Below are positions 42,401-49,830 of a stretch of DNA of 64,000 bases, piece by piece. The position numbers were made by a program, and so were the translations under genes. Location: contig JADJOC010000002.1 in assembly GCA_016713965.1 (NCBI GenBank), positions 230,001 to 294,000 of the forward strand. The letters run 5' to 3'. Under the pieces are notes generated by a model, which did not search any database, had not been told where the DNA came from, and saw only the letters and a program-made list of their open reading frames with translations. This DNA is from Chitinophagaceae bacterium. Lineage in GTDB: Bacteria; Bacteroidota; Bacteroidia; Chitinophagales; Chitinophagaceae. Position 1 is the first letter of the stretch, and every line of letters begins with the position of its first letter.

Positions 42401-42831
42401 TGGCTAATGACCAAAGTTATGCTTTTCAAAGTCTTGCTGTGAACTTAAGAGGCTTTATACAAAACACGGCTAATGGCAGTAATGCACTGGTACTAAATAG
42501 TGAGTTCAGGTTGCCAATCTTCTCTACTTTTGTAAACAGGCCGGTAAACAATGCCTTTTTGCGTAATTTCCAACTGGTACAATTTATTGATTTGGGAACT
42601 GCATGGAATGGAAAATACAATAGCATTAAAAGACCAACCATTGCATTTAATGATGACGATGTTACCGTAAAAATAAAAGCGGGAGGCGTAGGCCCTTTTG
42701 CAGGTGGTTACGGGTTTGGAGCAAGAAGTATGTTACTCGGATATTTTATAAAGTTCGATGCAGCCTGGACAATGAATGGGATATTTAGGGGCAAGCCTAT
42801 TTACTATGTGGCATTAGGATTGGACTTTTAA
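39427..42831 (+). CDS. TolB-like propeller / outer-membrane barrel fusion protein
   Basis: A 1,134-residue envelope protein. After a signal peptide (ending SVTAQV) comes a gluzincin-like region (about 45-260), then a TolB-type WD40-like propeller (about 300-560) with LLAWDPKGTRIAVLY and DDLDPSFVAFPNKTGIIFSSNRP. A linker rich in charged residues leads to a C-terminal 12-16-strand barrel ending PIYYVALGLDF, as in surface-antigen (BamA-like) proteins. The peptidase-like part shows no HExxH, so it is probably inactive. It is alone, with the MBL gene diverging upstream. Its role may be envelope assembly or transport; the function is not established. Confidence 0.72.
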   Translation: MAKYNRIFIISIFTYFIFNSVTAQVNAVEFGKNRVQYKKFKWEYYQTKNFNVYFNAGGQEIAKYVVQAAEKELPGIEKKAEYSLQRRANIVVYNQYADMQQSNIGLGLDWQNTGSITKLVNNKMVVYFDGDHQKLLKQVKTGIARILTENVLFGDDLGEVAGNQALLDLPKWLTDGYIAYLGENWSTDLDHELTSEILSSNYKNFYQFPFDKQLIAGHGFWYYIEEKYKKENVTYFLYLARVYKNLNKASLQICKKKFKEVLKDFMEWNEEKYYKDISRRKAYPKGSYIEGFDISKRLNYYRFNVNPNKRNNSYVVTQYKKGIVRVLYNEDFTNKTLLKYGTRSQQNEVNPDYPLLAWDPKGTRIAVLYNTEGQLKFFVYDVVTRVKPVQIDLTEEFDLVQDIKYMLDSKTILLSAVKNGHTDIYLLNLQNEKITQITNDIYDDLDPSFVAFPNKTGIIFSSNRPISDAKSSDTVLPSNNRYNIFLITNFGDKPELNQITQLSQLKYGNARFPTQYNENHFTFVSDENGIGNRYAGFFTTKKDGLDTLVLIGDEILRNPSEKEVDSTLRVFKKTDVDSVAVVSISLDSAYTFPLSNYQSKLDESRIAGDNNQVSEVTRQSDEKILYKLKIDENTLRRRNITAQPTEYMKKVISQTIDAKNSEIFDIPATDTTKSNDIFFQNEFANEKADTNLIGKIFNAEEPDNDNILATAKLYRYKPAKFYAEYGSVGFNNSVLINRYQPWAGPNQQGPIMLNSNTPLNGLIRLGTSELMEDLKITGGFRLPTNLKDNEWFANFQNLRKRVDWGMSYYRNVQQTFVDSLNMNGKIFTNLYQANISYPFDRSKSVRLTTGVRSDKTVLSSLDIPSLKREDIKTLYSVTHLEFVYDNTLNPSLNIWNGLRYKAFIDWNRQVNTVRSADGPTMFNAGFDARYYYPIYRNFIWAGRAAGDFSWGNQKMIYYLGGVDGWLMFGNNQKIDENNNLIKERYYNTSTPVANDQSYAFQSLAVNLRGFIQNTANGSNALVLNSEFRLPIFSTFVNRPVNNAFLRNFQLVQFIDLGTAWNGKYNSIKRPTIAFNDDDVTVKIKAGGVGPFAGGYGFGARSMLLGYFIKFDAAWTMNGIFRGKPIYYVALGLDF

Positions 42832-42989
42832 TATGCTAATGGATTTTATCTTCATTTTATAAATAAATATCAAGCCTTGTAAATGGTTAATAGAAAAAAT
42901 TAATCAATAATCATCTTCTGTTAATTAATTATAATGTTCTATTAACTGGTAACTATTTATATACATATTTATTATTAGCTTAGGTTTCA

Positions 42990-43048
42990 CAAACGCGGTA
43001 GCCGAAAAGCGTAAAATGAGTAGGTAAAAATCTTAAAATTCTATTAAA
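42990..43048 (+). promoter_or_regulatory. conserved 5' leader of the first RiPP precursor gene
   Basis: A 59-nt leader reaching the ATG of the precursor at 43049. About 50 positions match the leader at 63478-63535, including CAAACGCGGTAGC, GAAAAGCGTA, GAGTAGG and AAATTCTATTAAA. ACGC and GCGT can pair around an 11-12-nt loop. Conservation between two otherwise different loci is seen directly. A role as an RNA element or protein-binding site is inferred. Confidence 0.6.
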
Positions 43049-43233
43049 ATGAAACAAGCAAAAAATTAGAAAGCTTAAAATCGAATGTATTTACTTCTAC
43101 TTCTTCAGTATTAGGTGGTGGTCTATGTGTACCAGGTACATTAGCAACTCCTAGATTGAGAAGCTTAGAAAATACTCAAGTAGGTAAAGGAGTTACAAAC
43201 TACTTTATAGATACATTTACAAGCAAACCTTAG
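43049..43233 (+). CDS. grasp-with-spasm-type RiPP precursor (frameshifted)
   Basis: A 61-residue peptide once one missing A is restored in the run at 43060-43065; as written, a stop falls after six codons. The leader begins MKQAKKLESLKSNVFT, close to MKNQKKLESVKNEFFT of the second precursor (63536-63703). A GGG (about 24-26) marks the likely leader/core border. The core has Cys, Thr, Ser and Lys as possible donors and one Glu and one Asp as acceptors for ester or amide cross-links. ATP-grasp and SPASM genes follow, after a terminator at 43256. I infer it is their substrate. Confidence 0.75.
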
Positions 43234-43255
43234 TTTTATAAGTTTAAGTTAATAT

Positions 43256-43292
43256 AAAAGCTGCTACTTATCATTTTAGTAGCAGCTTTTAT
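43256..43292 (+). terminator. terminator between precursor and maturation genes
   Basis: Stem AAAGCTGCTAC / GTAGCAGCTTT with T-rich flank, 23 bp after the precursor stop. It would give a short abundant precursor mRNA and limited readthrough into the enzyme genes. Confidence 0.75.
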
Positions 43293-43363
43293 ATTTATTA
43301 ATAATTTATAATTGTCCAACACTAAATAGTCTATTCTTATATTAATTTTATTATATTTATTCT

Positions 43364-44364
43364 ATGATATTTATTTTTAGTACAGAAGATATGGAAGTAA
43401 CAACTTGTGAAGTAATGGACTGGTTATATACATTACAAGCTGATTGCAGAAGAATAAATGGGGAAGATTTTTTTACTGATTTTACATGGACATATGATAT
43501 TAGCGATAATAAGGAACACCTTTACCTTAATGTAAATGGCGAACAATTTACACTGGATAATATAAAAGCACTTTGGTATCGCAGGACTGGCGGGTCACGT
43601 ATTAAACCTGACTTTACAAAAATACAGGATGAAAAATTAAGTAGAAAAATGGAAGAATATATGTGGTCTGAACTAAAAGCATCCAGGACTGCATTTTTTA
43701 ATTCAATAAGCCGAAAACCATGTCTTACTTATCCCAACGCAAACCATAATGTAGATAAACAGGAAATGTTATATTATGCGATCCAGTCAGGATTAACCGT
43801 ACCGCAAACTATTATTGCATCTTCAAAAGCAGAACTGGTAAATTTTTATAATAAATATCCCGGTTGTATTATTAAAGCTATAGCCAATTCCGAAGTTTTT
43901 GAAATTGATAATAAACCTTATTTTCCCTATACAGAAATGGTAAGCCAGGAATTTATAAATACGCTGCCTGATCGTTTTTTTTCCTTCCTGTTACAAGAGC
44001 ATTTAACTAAAGAATGTGAAATACGTACCTTTTATTTAGATGGCGAATGTTATAGCATGGCCATTTTTTCTCAAAAAGATGCACAGACCCAGGTAGATTT
44101 CAGGCGGTATAATAAAGTAAAACCCAATAGAAATGTACCATACAAATTACCGGAAGATATAGAGAAACAAATAAAAGATTTTATGCAATCGGTCAATTTA
44201 AATACAGGCTCGCTCGATATTATTAAAACTACAGATGGCAGGCACGTTTTTTAGAAGTAAACCCGGTAGGCCAGTTTGGAATGACTTCCCATCCATGCAA
44301 CTATCAGTTAGAAAAAAAAGTAGCCCAGTGGCTTGTAAAACACGAAACCGCAATAGCAAATTAA
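43364..44364 (+). CDS. grasp-with-spasm ATP-grasp peptide maturase (frameshifted)
   Basis: An ATP-grasp ligase of the family that activates side-chain carboxylates of precursor peptides to form ester or amide cross-links. The N-terminus (FIFSTEDMEVTTCEVMDWL) and the NIKALWYRRTGGSRI segment are typical. The ATP-binding part includes PQTIIASSKAEL, FLLQEHLTKECEIRTFYLDGECYSMA and, after the break, HVFLEVNPVGQFG with the Mg-binding Glu and Asn. One T is missing at 44247-44252; joining gives about 333 residues ending HETAIAN. Without it the metal-binding loop is lost. It pairs with the SPASM gene at 44608. Confidence 0.85.
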
Positions 44365-44369
44365 TTTTT

Positions 44370-44630
44370 ATGGCTAAAAATAATAATGATATGAAGCTAA
44401 CTTCTATTTATGATGGTGATATTTTTAAAGACCTACCTTTAACTATGCAGTTTTTAAAATCTATGACCCCGGAAACTGAATCTGATATACCAAAAGAAAA
44501 AAAAGAAAAATCCATAAAAGCTATAGAATCTACTTTATATAAAACCAAGATGTTTGTATGCTATGAATTTTACAGGCCAATATCTAAATTAATACACCCC
44601 CAAAAAAATGAATCAGAAATCAATAAATAA
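44370..44630 (+). CDS. small unknown protein between the ATP-grasp and SPASM genes
   Basis: An 86-residue charged protein starting 5 bp after the ATP-grasp stop and overlapping the SPASM gene start by 23 bp, so translation is probably coupled. It has KLTSIYDGDIFKDLPLTMQF, a Lys/Glu-rich middle and a YKTKMFVCYEFYRPISKL segment. It lacks a GG border and the KKLES leader, so it does not look like a precursor. An accessory or recognition role in the pathway is possible; no family is recognised. Confidence 0.6.
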   Translation: MAKNNNDMKLTSIYDGDIFKDLPLTMQFLKSMTPETESDIPKEKKEKSIKAIESTLYKTKMFVCYEFYRPISKLIHPQKNESEINK

Positions 44631-45654
44631 ATTCAAGCTTTTTTCAAATTGTATACCGGTTAAAGGGTCCCGTCGCAGCTTAATTTGTGATGTGCAAAGG
44701 GGAGAAATGAAACTGATCCCAAATGGCCTGTATGAAATTTTATCAGATTACAACGGAAAAACCTATGATGAAATAATAGAAGATTATGGTGAAGACAATA
44801 AACCCACCATCGACGAATATTTTGAATTTTTAGAAGAAAATGAATTTATTTTCTGGACACCGGATCCTGAAAACTTTCCTGATATTAATCCTGAATGGGA
44901 TTATCCGGGAAGCATCACTAATGCTATTATTGATAGTAATGAAAATTCAACGCATGATTATGCTGTTATATTCCAACAATTATCTGATTTAGGATGCAAG
45001 GCCGTTCAGCTTCGGTTTTATAATACTTGTTCATTAGAACAAATAGAAGCAATATTAAAAACAGCTGAAAATACCCGTATACAACATATAGATTTTTTTA
45101 TTAAGTATAATGACACTTTAAATAAAGAAGCAGTACAAAAATTTTGTACCGATAATCTTATTATACAATTCATGTGCATTCATAGTGCCACCACCAATGA
45201 TGATAAAGTAGAAATAGAGAATTATAGTACCCGGGTATTATATACAACTGAAGCAGTAGCCGACCATACCCATTGTGGCATAATTGCATCAGAATATTTT
45301 GTAGTAAACATACCTTCTTTTTTAGAGGCTAAACAATATAACTCCTGTCTGAACCGCAAAATATCTGTTGACATAAATGGAGATATACGCAATTGCCCAT
45401 CTTTGCCAAAAACCTATGGCAATATCACTACTACATCTTTGCACAGCGCCCTGGTACAAAAAGATTTTAAAGATTTATGGGAAATTAATAAAGACCAGAT
45501 AGAAATATGTAAGGATTGCGAATTCAGATTCGTATGTACAGATTGCCGGGCATTTTTAAAAGAACCAAATGATAAGTTTTCTAAACCCGGAAAATGTACT
45601 TACGATCCGTATACAGCTACATGGGCAGATAATGCGAACATCGATGCTACTTAA
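44608..45654 (+). CDS. grasp-with-spasm SPASM-domain peptide maturase
   Basis: A 348-residue protein of the SPASM-type maturases. An N-terminal region resembling a precursor-recognition domain (SLICDVQRGEMKLIPNGLYEIL, about 20-80) is followed by a TIM-barrel-like part. The C-terminal SPASM cluster has Cys in YNSCLNRK, IRNCPSLPK, CKDCEFRFVCTDC and GKCTYDP, which would bind Fe-S clusters. The radical-SAM CxxxCxxC motif is not visible; this is known for this family and separates it from ordinary radical SAM enzymes. It acts with the ATP-grasp protein; its reaction is not established. Confidence 0.85.
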   Translation: MNQKSINKFKLFSNCIPVKGSRRSLICDVQRGEMKLIPNGLYEILSDYNGKTYDEIIEDYGEDNKPTIDEYFEFLEENEFIFWTPDPENFPDINPEWDYPGSITNAIIDSNENSTHDYAVIFQQLSDLGCKAVQLRFYNTCSLEQIEAILKTAENTRIQHIDFFIKYNDTLNKEAVQKFCTDNLIIQFMCIHSATTNDDKVEIENYSTRVLYTTEAVADHTHCGIIASEYFVVNIPSFLEAKQYNSCLNRKISVDINGDIRNCPSLPKTYGNITTTSLHSALVQKDFKDLWEINKDQIEICKDCEFRFVCTDCRAFLKEPNDKFSKPGKCTYDPYTATWADNANIDAT

Positions 45655-45926
45655 TACAGCCAACCAAAAATTATAAAGAAGCTATTAGTTTTTAAAATAT
45701 TTTAAGGGGCTATTATCTGTACATTTTGTCTCAACTTTAGTCCGGGCTAAAAGATTACATCCATTTCCCTTCTCTAAAAGGAGAAGGTGGCCGCTAATGC
45801 GGACGGATGAAGTATTACAAGTCCGGCACAAAGCTTAGCTGCAAAGCTTCACCGTGCTTTTCACTATTATCCCGCAACCATTCATCAGATGGATACTATT
45901 TAAGCAAAATTGATCAGGCTTGCTGC
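45655..45926. other. intergenic region with GC-richer repeat
   Basis: 272 bp without a gene. A GC-richer imperfect palindromic block lies at about 45765-45880 (CCTTCTCTAAAAGGAGAAGG, then GGCCGCTAATGCGGAC and AAGCTTAGCTGCAAAGCTT), probably a dispersed intergenic repeat. Confidence 0.45.
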
Positions 45927-46259
45927 TTAAATTTTTTCTACCACTACAGCCGTACCATATGCTAATACCTCATTAATACCAGCCATCACTTCATTGGCAT
46001 CATATCGCATGTTAATAATAGCATTGGCACCACGTTCATTCGCATGATCTATCATTAGCCGGTAAGCCTCTTCCCTGGTTTTTTCGCAGAGCTCTACATA
46101 AATAGAAATTTTACCTCCAAACAAAGCCTGGAACCCACCGCCAATATTACCCAGTAAACTTCTGCTTCTTACAGTAATACCACGTACAACACCCAATTGT
46201 TTAGTAATACGGTATCCTTCCAAAAAATTAGAAGTTGTTATAAGTTGCTGATCAATCAT
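45927..46259 (-). CDS. YbjQ / UPF0145 family protein
   Basis: A 110-residue member of the YbjQ (putative heavy-metal-binding, UPF0145) family: TTSNFLEGYRITKQLGVVRGITVRSRSL, then EKTREEAYRLMIDHANERGANAIINMRYD and GTAVVVEKI. The family forms pentamers of unknown function. I chose the ATG at 46259 (MIDQQLITT) because the family begins there; an upstream ATG at 46295 would add 12 unlikely residues. Confidence 0.88.
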   Translation of the reverse strand: MIDQQLITTSNFLEGYRITKQLGVVRGITVRSRSLLGNIGGGFQALFGGKISIYVELCEKTREEAYRLMIDHANERGANAIINMRYDANEVMAGINEVLAYGTAVVVEKI

Positions 46260-46360
46260 AGTTTTTATTTTAATAAAGTTAGTTGATTTTAACAAAGTTT
46301 TTTTCCGTTAATCATATTGGCAAAAAAAATGTTAATGCAATAATCGTATTTTGCAGTTTT

Positions 46361-46433
46361 ACCGCAAAGGCGCAAAGATGCAAGGTATTGCTATGGATTT
46401 TGCGAAGCTTTGCGACTTAGCGTCTTTGCAGTA
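46361..46433. repeat. GCAAAGnCGC inverted repeat
   Basis: ACCGCAAAGGCGCAAAGATGC and a near-perfect inverse ending GCGTCTTTGCAGTA are about 25 bp each and face each other upstream of moxR. This CGCAAAG-type palindrome is a familiar kind of intergenic repeat in several phyla. Confidence 0.55.
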
Positions 46434-46489
46434 AATTGATGAATAAAGAATAAAATGCCAGTAACAAAAAATAAAATTGTAAAATTTAT

Positions 46490-47492
46490 ATGCTACAAAC
46501 TTCAGAAGATATCCGTTTGTTGAACGAAACAATTAATCATAAAGCAGGATTTGTAACAAGAATCAATGAAGAGTTAAGTAAAGTGATCGTAGGGCAGCAT
46601 GGCATGGTGGAGCGGTTGATGATTGGCTTGCTAAGCAATGGCCATGTGTTACTGGAAGGTGTGCCGGGATTGGCTAAAACCCTGAGCATACGATCGCTTT
46701 CGCAATGCATTGATACCAAATTCAGCCGCATACAGTTTACCCCTGATTTATTGCCTGCGGATGTTATTGGTACTATGATATACAACCAGGTAAAAAATGA
46801 ATTTGTAGTAAGGAAGGGGCCGATTTTTTCTAATTTTATTTTAGCGGATGAAATAAACCGGGCACCGGCAAAAGTACAAAGTGCTTTACTGGAAGCCATG
46901 CAGGAAAAGCAGGTAACAATCGGTGATACCACTTATAAATTAGAAGCGCCTTTCCTCGTATTGGCAACCCAGAATCCCATTGAGCAGGAAGGAACTTATC
47001 CTTTGCCGGAAGCCCAGGTAGACAGGTTTATGCTGAAAGTGATAGTTGGCTATCCTACCAAATCAGAAGAACAGTTGATCATACGGCAAAATACATTGGG
47101 CATGACTGCGCCAACAATAAACGCTGTTGCTTCTACCAGTGAAATTATGGAGGCCAAGGAACTGGTAAGGCAAATATATATGGATGAAAAAGTGGAACAG
47201 TATATTTTAAATATTGTTTTTGCTACCCGTTTTCCCGGTCAGTATAATTTACCTAAGCTAATTTCATTAATTGGTTTTGGCGGATCGCCAAGAGCCAGCA
47301 TTAATTTAGCATTGGCTGCCAAAGCTTATGCCTTTTTTAAATAAAAGAGGCTTTGTAATACCAGAAGATGTAAGGAGTATTTGCAAAGATGTGCTCAGGC
47401 ATCGTATTGGATTAACGTATGAAGCTGAAGCAGAAAATGTAAATGTGGAGCAGGTAATTGATGAGATATTGAGAGTGGTGAGTGTGCCATAG
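46490..47492 (+). CDS. MoxR-family AAA+ ATPase (frameshifted)
   Basis: MoxR ATPases act as chaperones for partner proteins with VWA domains. Walker A is GVPGLAKT, Walker B ILADEINR, and sensor 1 is in ATQNPIEQEGTYPLPEAQVDRF. The C-terminal lid includes GGSPRASINLALAAKAYAF. The frame breaks at 47333-47338 (six T, one extra); the corrected tail (LNKRGFVIPEDVRSICKDV ... RVVSVP) gives about 334 residues, normal for the family. It heads the DUF58, BatD-like and VWA genes, a standard Bacteroidota aerotolerance-type operon, though an unrelated gene separates it from them. Confidence 0.9.
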
Positions 47493-47509
47493 TAAGATGA
47501 CAGATAGGA

Positions 47510-48000
47510 GATGATAGTTGATAGTTAAGAGGAAGTTTGCTCAATCAATGAGTAAGGTTATATCTTCCTGCAAAGTAAATGTATTTTTTAATATTAAATT
47601 GATAATGACTAATTATAAAAAATTAGAAGCATGGAAAAAGTCTATGCAATTGGTAAAAGAAATTTATTTGTTAGTAAAAAAATTTCCTAAAGAAGAAATG
47701 TATGCGCTCTCTTCTCAAATTAAAAGAGCTGCAGTATCTATACCTTGTAATATTGCTGAAGGCAGTGGAAGAAATTATAAGAAAGATACTATTCAATTTT
47801 TATATATTTCCCGTGGTTCTTCATATGAAGTAGAAACCTTATTAAATATAGCAGTTATGATAGAAATAATTAATGAGGCAGAATTTAATTTAATGGCGGA
47901 AAAGATTGAGGAATGTATAAAGATTTTGAATGGACTAATTGCTTACTATGAAAAAAGCACTTTAAAATAATTAATAACTATCATCTGACATCTATCAACT
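47510..48000. repeat. inverted repeats flanking the four-helix-bundle gene
   Basis: GATGATAGTT (47510-47519) matches AACTATCATC (47976-47985) inversely, and AGTTGATAG (47516-47524) matches CTATCAACT (47992-48000). The repeats bracket the gene at 47605-47970 and suggest that it arrived as a small mobile cassette. Confidence 0.5.
47605..47970 (+). CDS. four-helix-bundle protein (S23 / 23S-intervening-sequence type)
   Basis: A 121-residue protein of the S23 family, first found inside intervening sequences of 23S rRNA genes and also spread as single genes. It has YKKLEAWKKSMQLVKEIY, PKEEMYALSSQIKRAAVSIP, NIAEGSGR and YEVETLLNIAVMI, which form an up-down helical bundle that pentamerises. Function is unknown. 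I chose the ATG at 47605 (MTNYKKLEAW) to match the family start. It sits between moxR and the DUF58 gene and is flanked by inverted repeats, so it looks like an insertion. Confidence 0.85.
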   Translation: MTNYKKLEAWKKSMQLVKEIYLLVKKFPKEEMYALSSQIKRAAVSIPCNIAEGSGRNYKKDTIQFLYISRGSSYEVETLLNIAVMIEIINEAEFNLMAEKIEECIKILNGLIAYYEKSTLK

Positions 48001-48013
48001 GTCAACTTTTCTT

Positions 48014-48883
48014 ATGCTATCAACCGAAGAAATATTACAAAAAGTACGGGAGCTGGAAATAAAGGCTAAAAAAATAACTACCAACCTATTTACAGGAGAG
48101 TATCACTCTGCATTTAAAGGTAAAGGTATGAGATTTAGGGAAGTAAGGGAATATTATGCAGGTGATGATGTAAGGTTTATCGACTGGAACGTAAGTGCAA
48201 GGTTTGGTCATCCCTTTACCAAATTATTTGAAGAAGAAAGAGAGCTGACGGTAATGTTATTGATTGATACCAGCGCCAGTAATTTATTTGGCACTTTATT
48301 CAGGCAAAAAAAAGATCTGATTACAGAAATGGCTGCTGTTTTGGCTTTTAGCGCAATCAATAATAACGATAAAGTTGGCGTTATTTTTTTTAGCAATAAA
48401 ATTGAAAAATATATTGCCCCAAAAAAAGGAAGACAACATGGTTTATATATTGTACGGGAATTATTAACTATCACTCCACAAAGCCAGGGCACAAAATTAG
48501 GTGATGCAATAAAATTTTTTAGTAAAACTGTTAAACAAAAAAGTATTGCTTTTATATTGAGCGACTTTTTAACTACAGGCTATGGTGATAATCTAAAAGT
48601 AATAGGAAATAAGCATGATGTAATTGGCGTAAAAGTATATGACAAAATGGATATGTCGTTGCCGGATATTGGCTTATTGCAATTGCAGGATGCAGAAAGT
48701 AATGCAATTAAATGGGTAGACAGCAGCAATGAACTGGTGCGTTATCACTACCAGCAAAATTTTTTAAATCAAACCAGCACCTGTAAAGATTTTTTTAAAA
48801 AAGCAGGCGCAGAGCTTTTGCATATCCGTACTGATGAAGATTATGTAAAAATCTTACAACAATTTTTTATTAAATGGAATTAA
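48014..48883 (+). CDS. DUF58 domain protein (Bat operon)
   Basis: A 289-residue VWA-like protein with the DUF58 signature FKGKGMRFREVREYYAGDDVRFIDWNVSARFG and a metal-ion-dependent-adhesion-like segment LLIDTSASNLFGT. DUF58 proteins are the usual cytosolic partners of MoxR ATPases. It overlaps the next gene by 10 bp, which indicates translational coupling. Confidence 0.9.
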   Translation: MLSTEEILQKVRELEIKAKKITTNLFTGEYHSAFKGKGMRFREVREYYAGDDVRFIDWNVSARFGHPFTKLFEEERELTVMLLIDTSASNLFGTLFRQKKDLITEMAAVLAFSAINNNDKVGVIFFSNKIEKYIAPKKGRQHGLYIVRELLTITPQSQGTKLGDAIKFFSKTVKQKSIAFILSDFLTTGYGDNLKVIGNKHDVIGVKVYDKMDMSLPDIGLLQLQDAESNAIKWVDSSNELVRYHYQQNFLNQTSTCKDFFKKAGAELLHIRTDEDYVKILQQFFIKWN

Positions 48884-49818
48884 TGAGGAGTAATAAAATT
48901 AATATTAAAATAGTCTCCTGCTTGCTTATTGCATATTGCATGCTGCCATTTGTTTCTTTTAGCCAGTCAGCGCAAACTACTATTAATAAAAACAGTATAT
49001 TAATTGGCGAGCAAATACAATATACAATAAAAGCTTTTTACAACCCCGGCACACACACTATTAACTGGTTTACCATACCTGATACCATTCCACATTTTGA
49101 AATTATACAAATATCACCACTGGATTCTTTAATTGAAAAAAATAAAACTACACTTACACAAACTATTACCTATACCAGCTTTGATTCAGGAAAATGGGTT
49201 ATCCCTTCACTTAATATTAAAGCCAAATTGCTCAAAGAAGATACAGCTATTGATTTAATAACAGATTCTTTTGATATTAATGTTTTATATGCCCAGGCAG
49301 ACAGCACTAACCAGCTTAGAGATATAAAACCTATTATTGAAGTTACTGTAACCAGTTATTTTTGGTATTATGTAATTGGTGCTATCTTACTTTTAGCTTT
49401 CCTGGCATGGATAATCCGGAGATATTATAAAAACAAAAATAAATTTGTAAATACAGCCGCTGCTGCTTTATCGCCATATGATGAAGCTATGCAGGACCTG
49501 GAAAAATTGCAGCTCTTAAATTTGTTAAATCACCAGGAGATGAAGCAATTTCATGTACAGCTGGGGATAATATTTAAAAGATACTACAGCCGTATATCTG
49601 GTAAAAATATGTTGAATAATACTACCGGGGATATGCTGATGCAATTAAGCATGAAAGATATGTCAAAAGAAGATATTGCCAAATCTGCAACAGCCCTTCG
49701 CTGTGGTGATGCTGTTAAGTTTGCAAAGTTTATTCCTTCTGCTGAAGAAAGTGAGAATTGTAAGCATGTTGTTGCCGAAGTAATTAAAAATTCTAATCAA
49801 TATTTTATTAAACAGTAA
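48874..49818 (+). CDS. BatD-like membrane protein
   Basis: A 314-residue protein with a signal peptide or first helix (about 12-32, ending SFSQS), a periplasmic beta-rich region (about 35-160), a transmembrane helix (about 165-183) and a cytosolic helical tail (KLQLLNLLNHQEMKQFHVQLG). Its position between DUF58 and the VWA gene and its layout fit BatD or DUF4381-type components. It probably links the periplasm to the cytosolic MoxR/DUF58 partners. Confidence 0.72.
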   Translation: MELMRSNKINIKIVSCLLIAYCMLPFVSFSQSAQTTINKNSILIGEQIQYTIKAFYNPGTHTINWFTIPDTIPHFEIIQISPLDSLIEKNKTTLTQTITYTSFDSGKWVIPSLNIKAKLLKEDTAIDLITDSFDINVLYAQADSTNQLRDIKPIIEVTVTSYFWYYVIGAILLLAFLAWIIRRYYKNKNKFVNTAAAALSPYDEAMQDLEKLQLLNLLNHQEMKQFHVQLGIIFKRYYSRISGKNMLNNTTGDMLMQLSMKDMSKEDIAKSATALRCGDAVKFAKFIPSAEESENCKHVVAEVIKNSNQYFIKQ

Positions 49819-49830
49819 ACCTGCACCATT

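Noticed and set aside
44608..45654. Considered calling this a radical SAM enzyme
   Set aside because: SPASM-type Cys clusters are present but no CxxxCxxC motif is visible; the SPASM-only maturase is the better fit.
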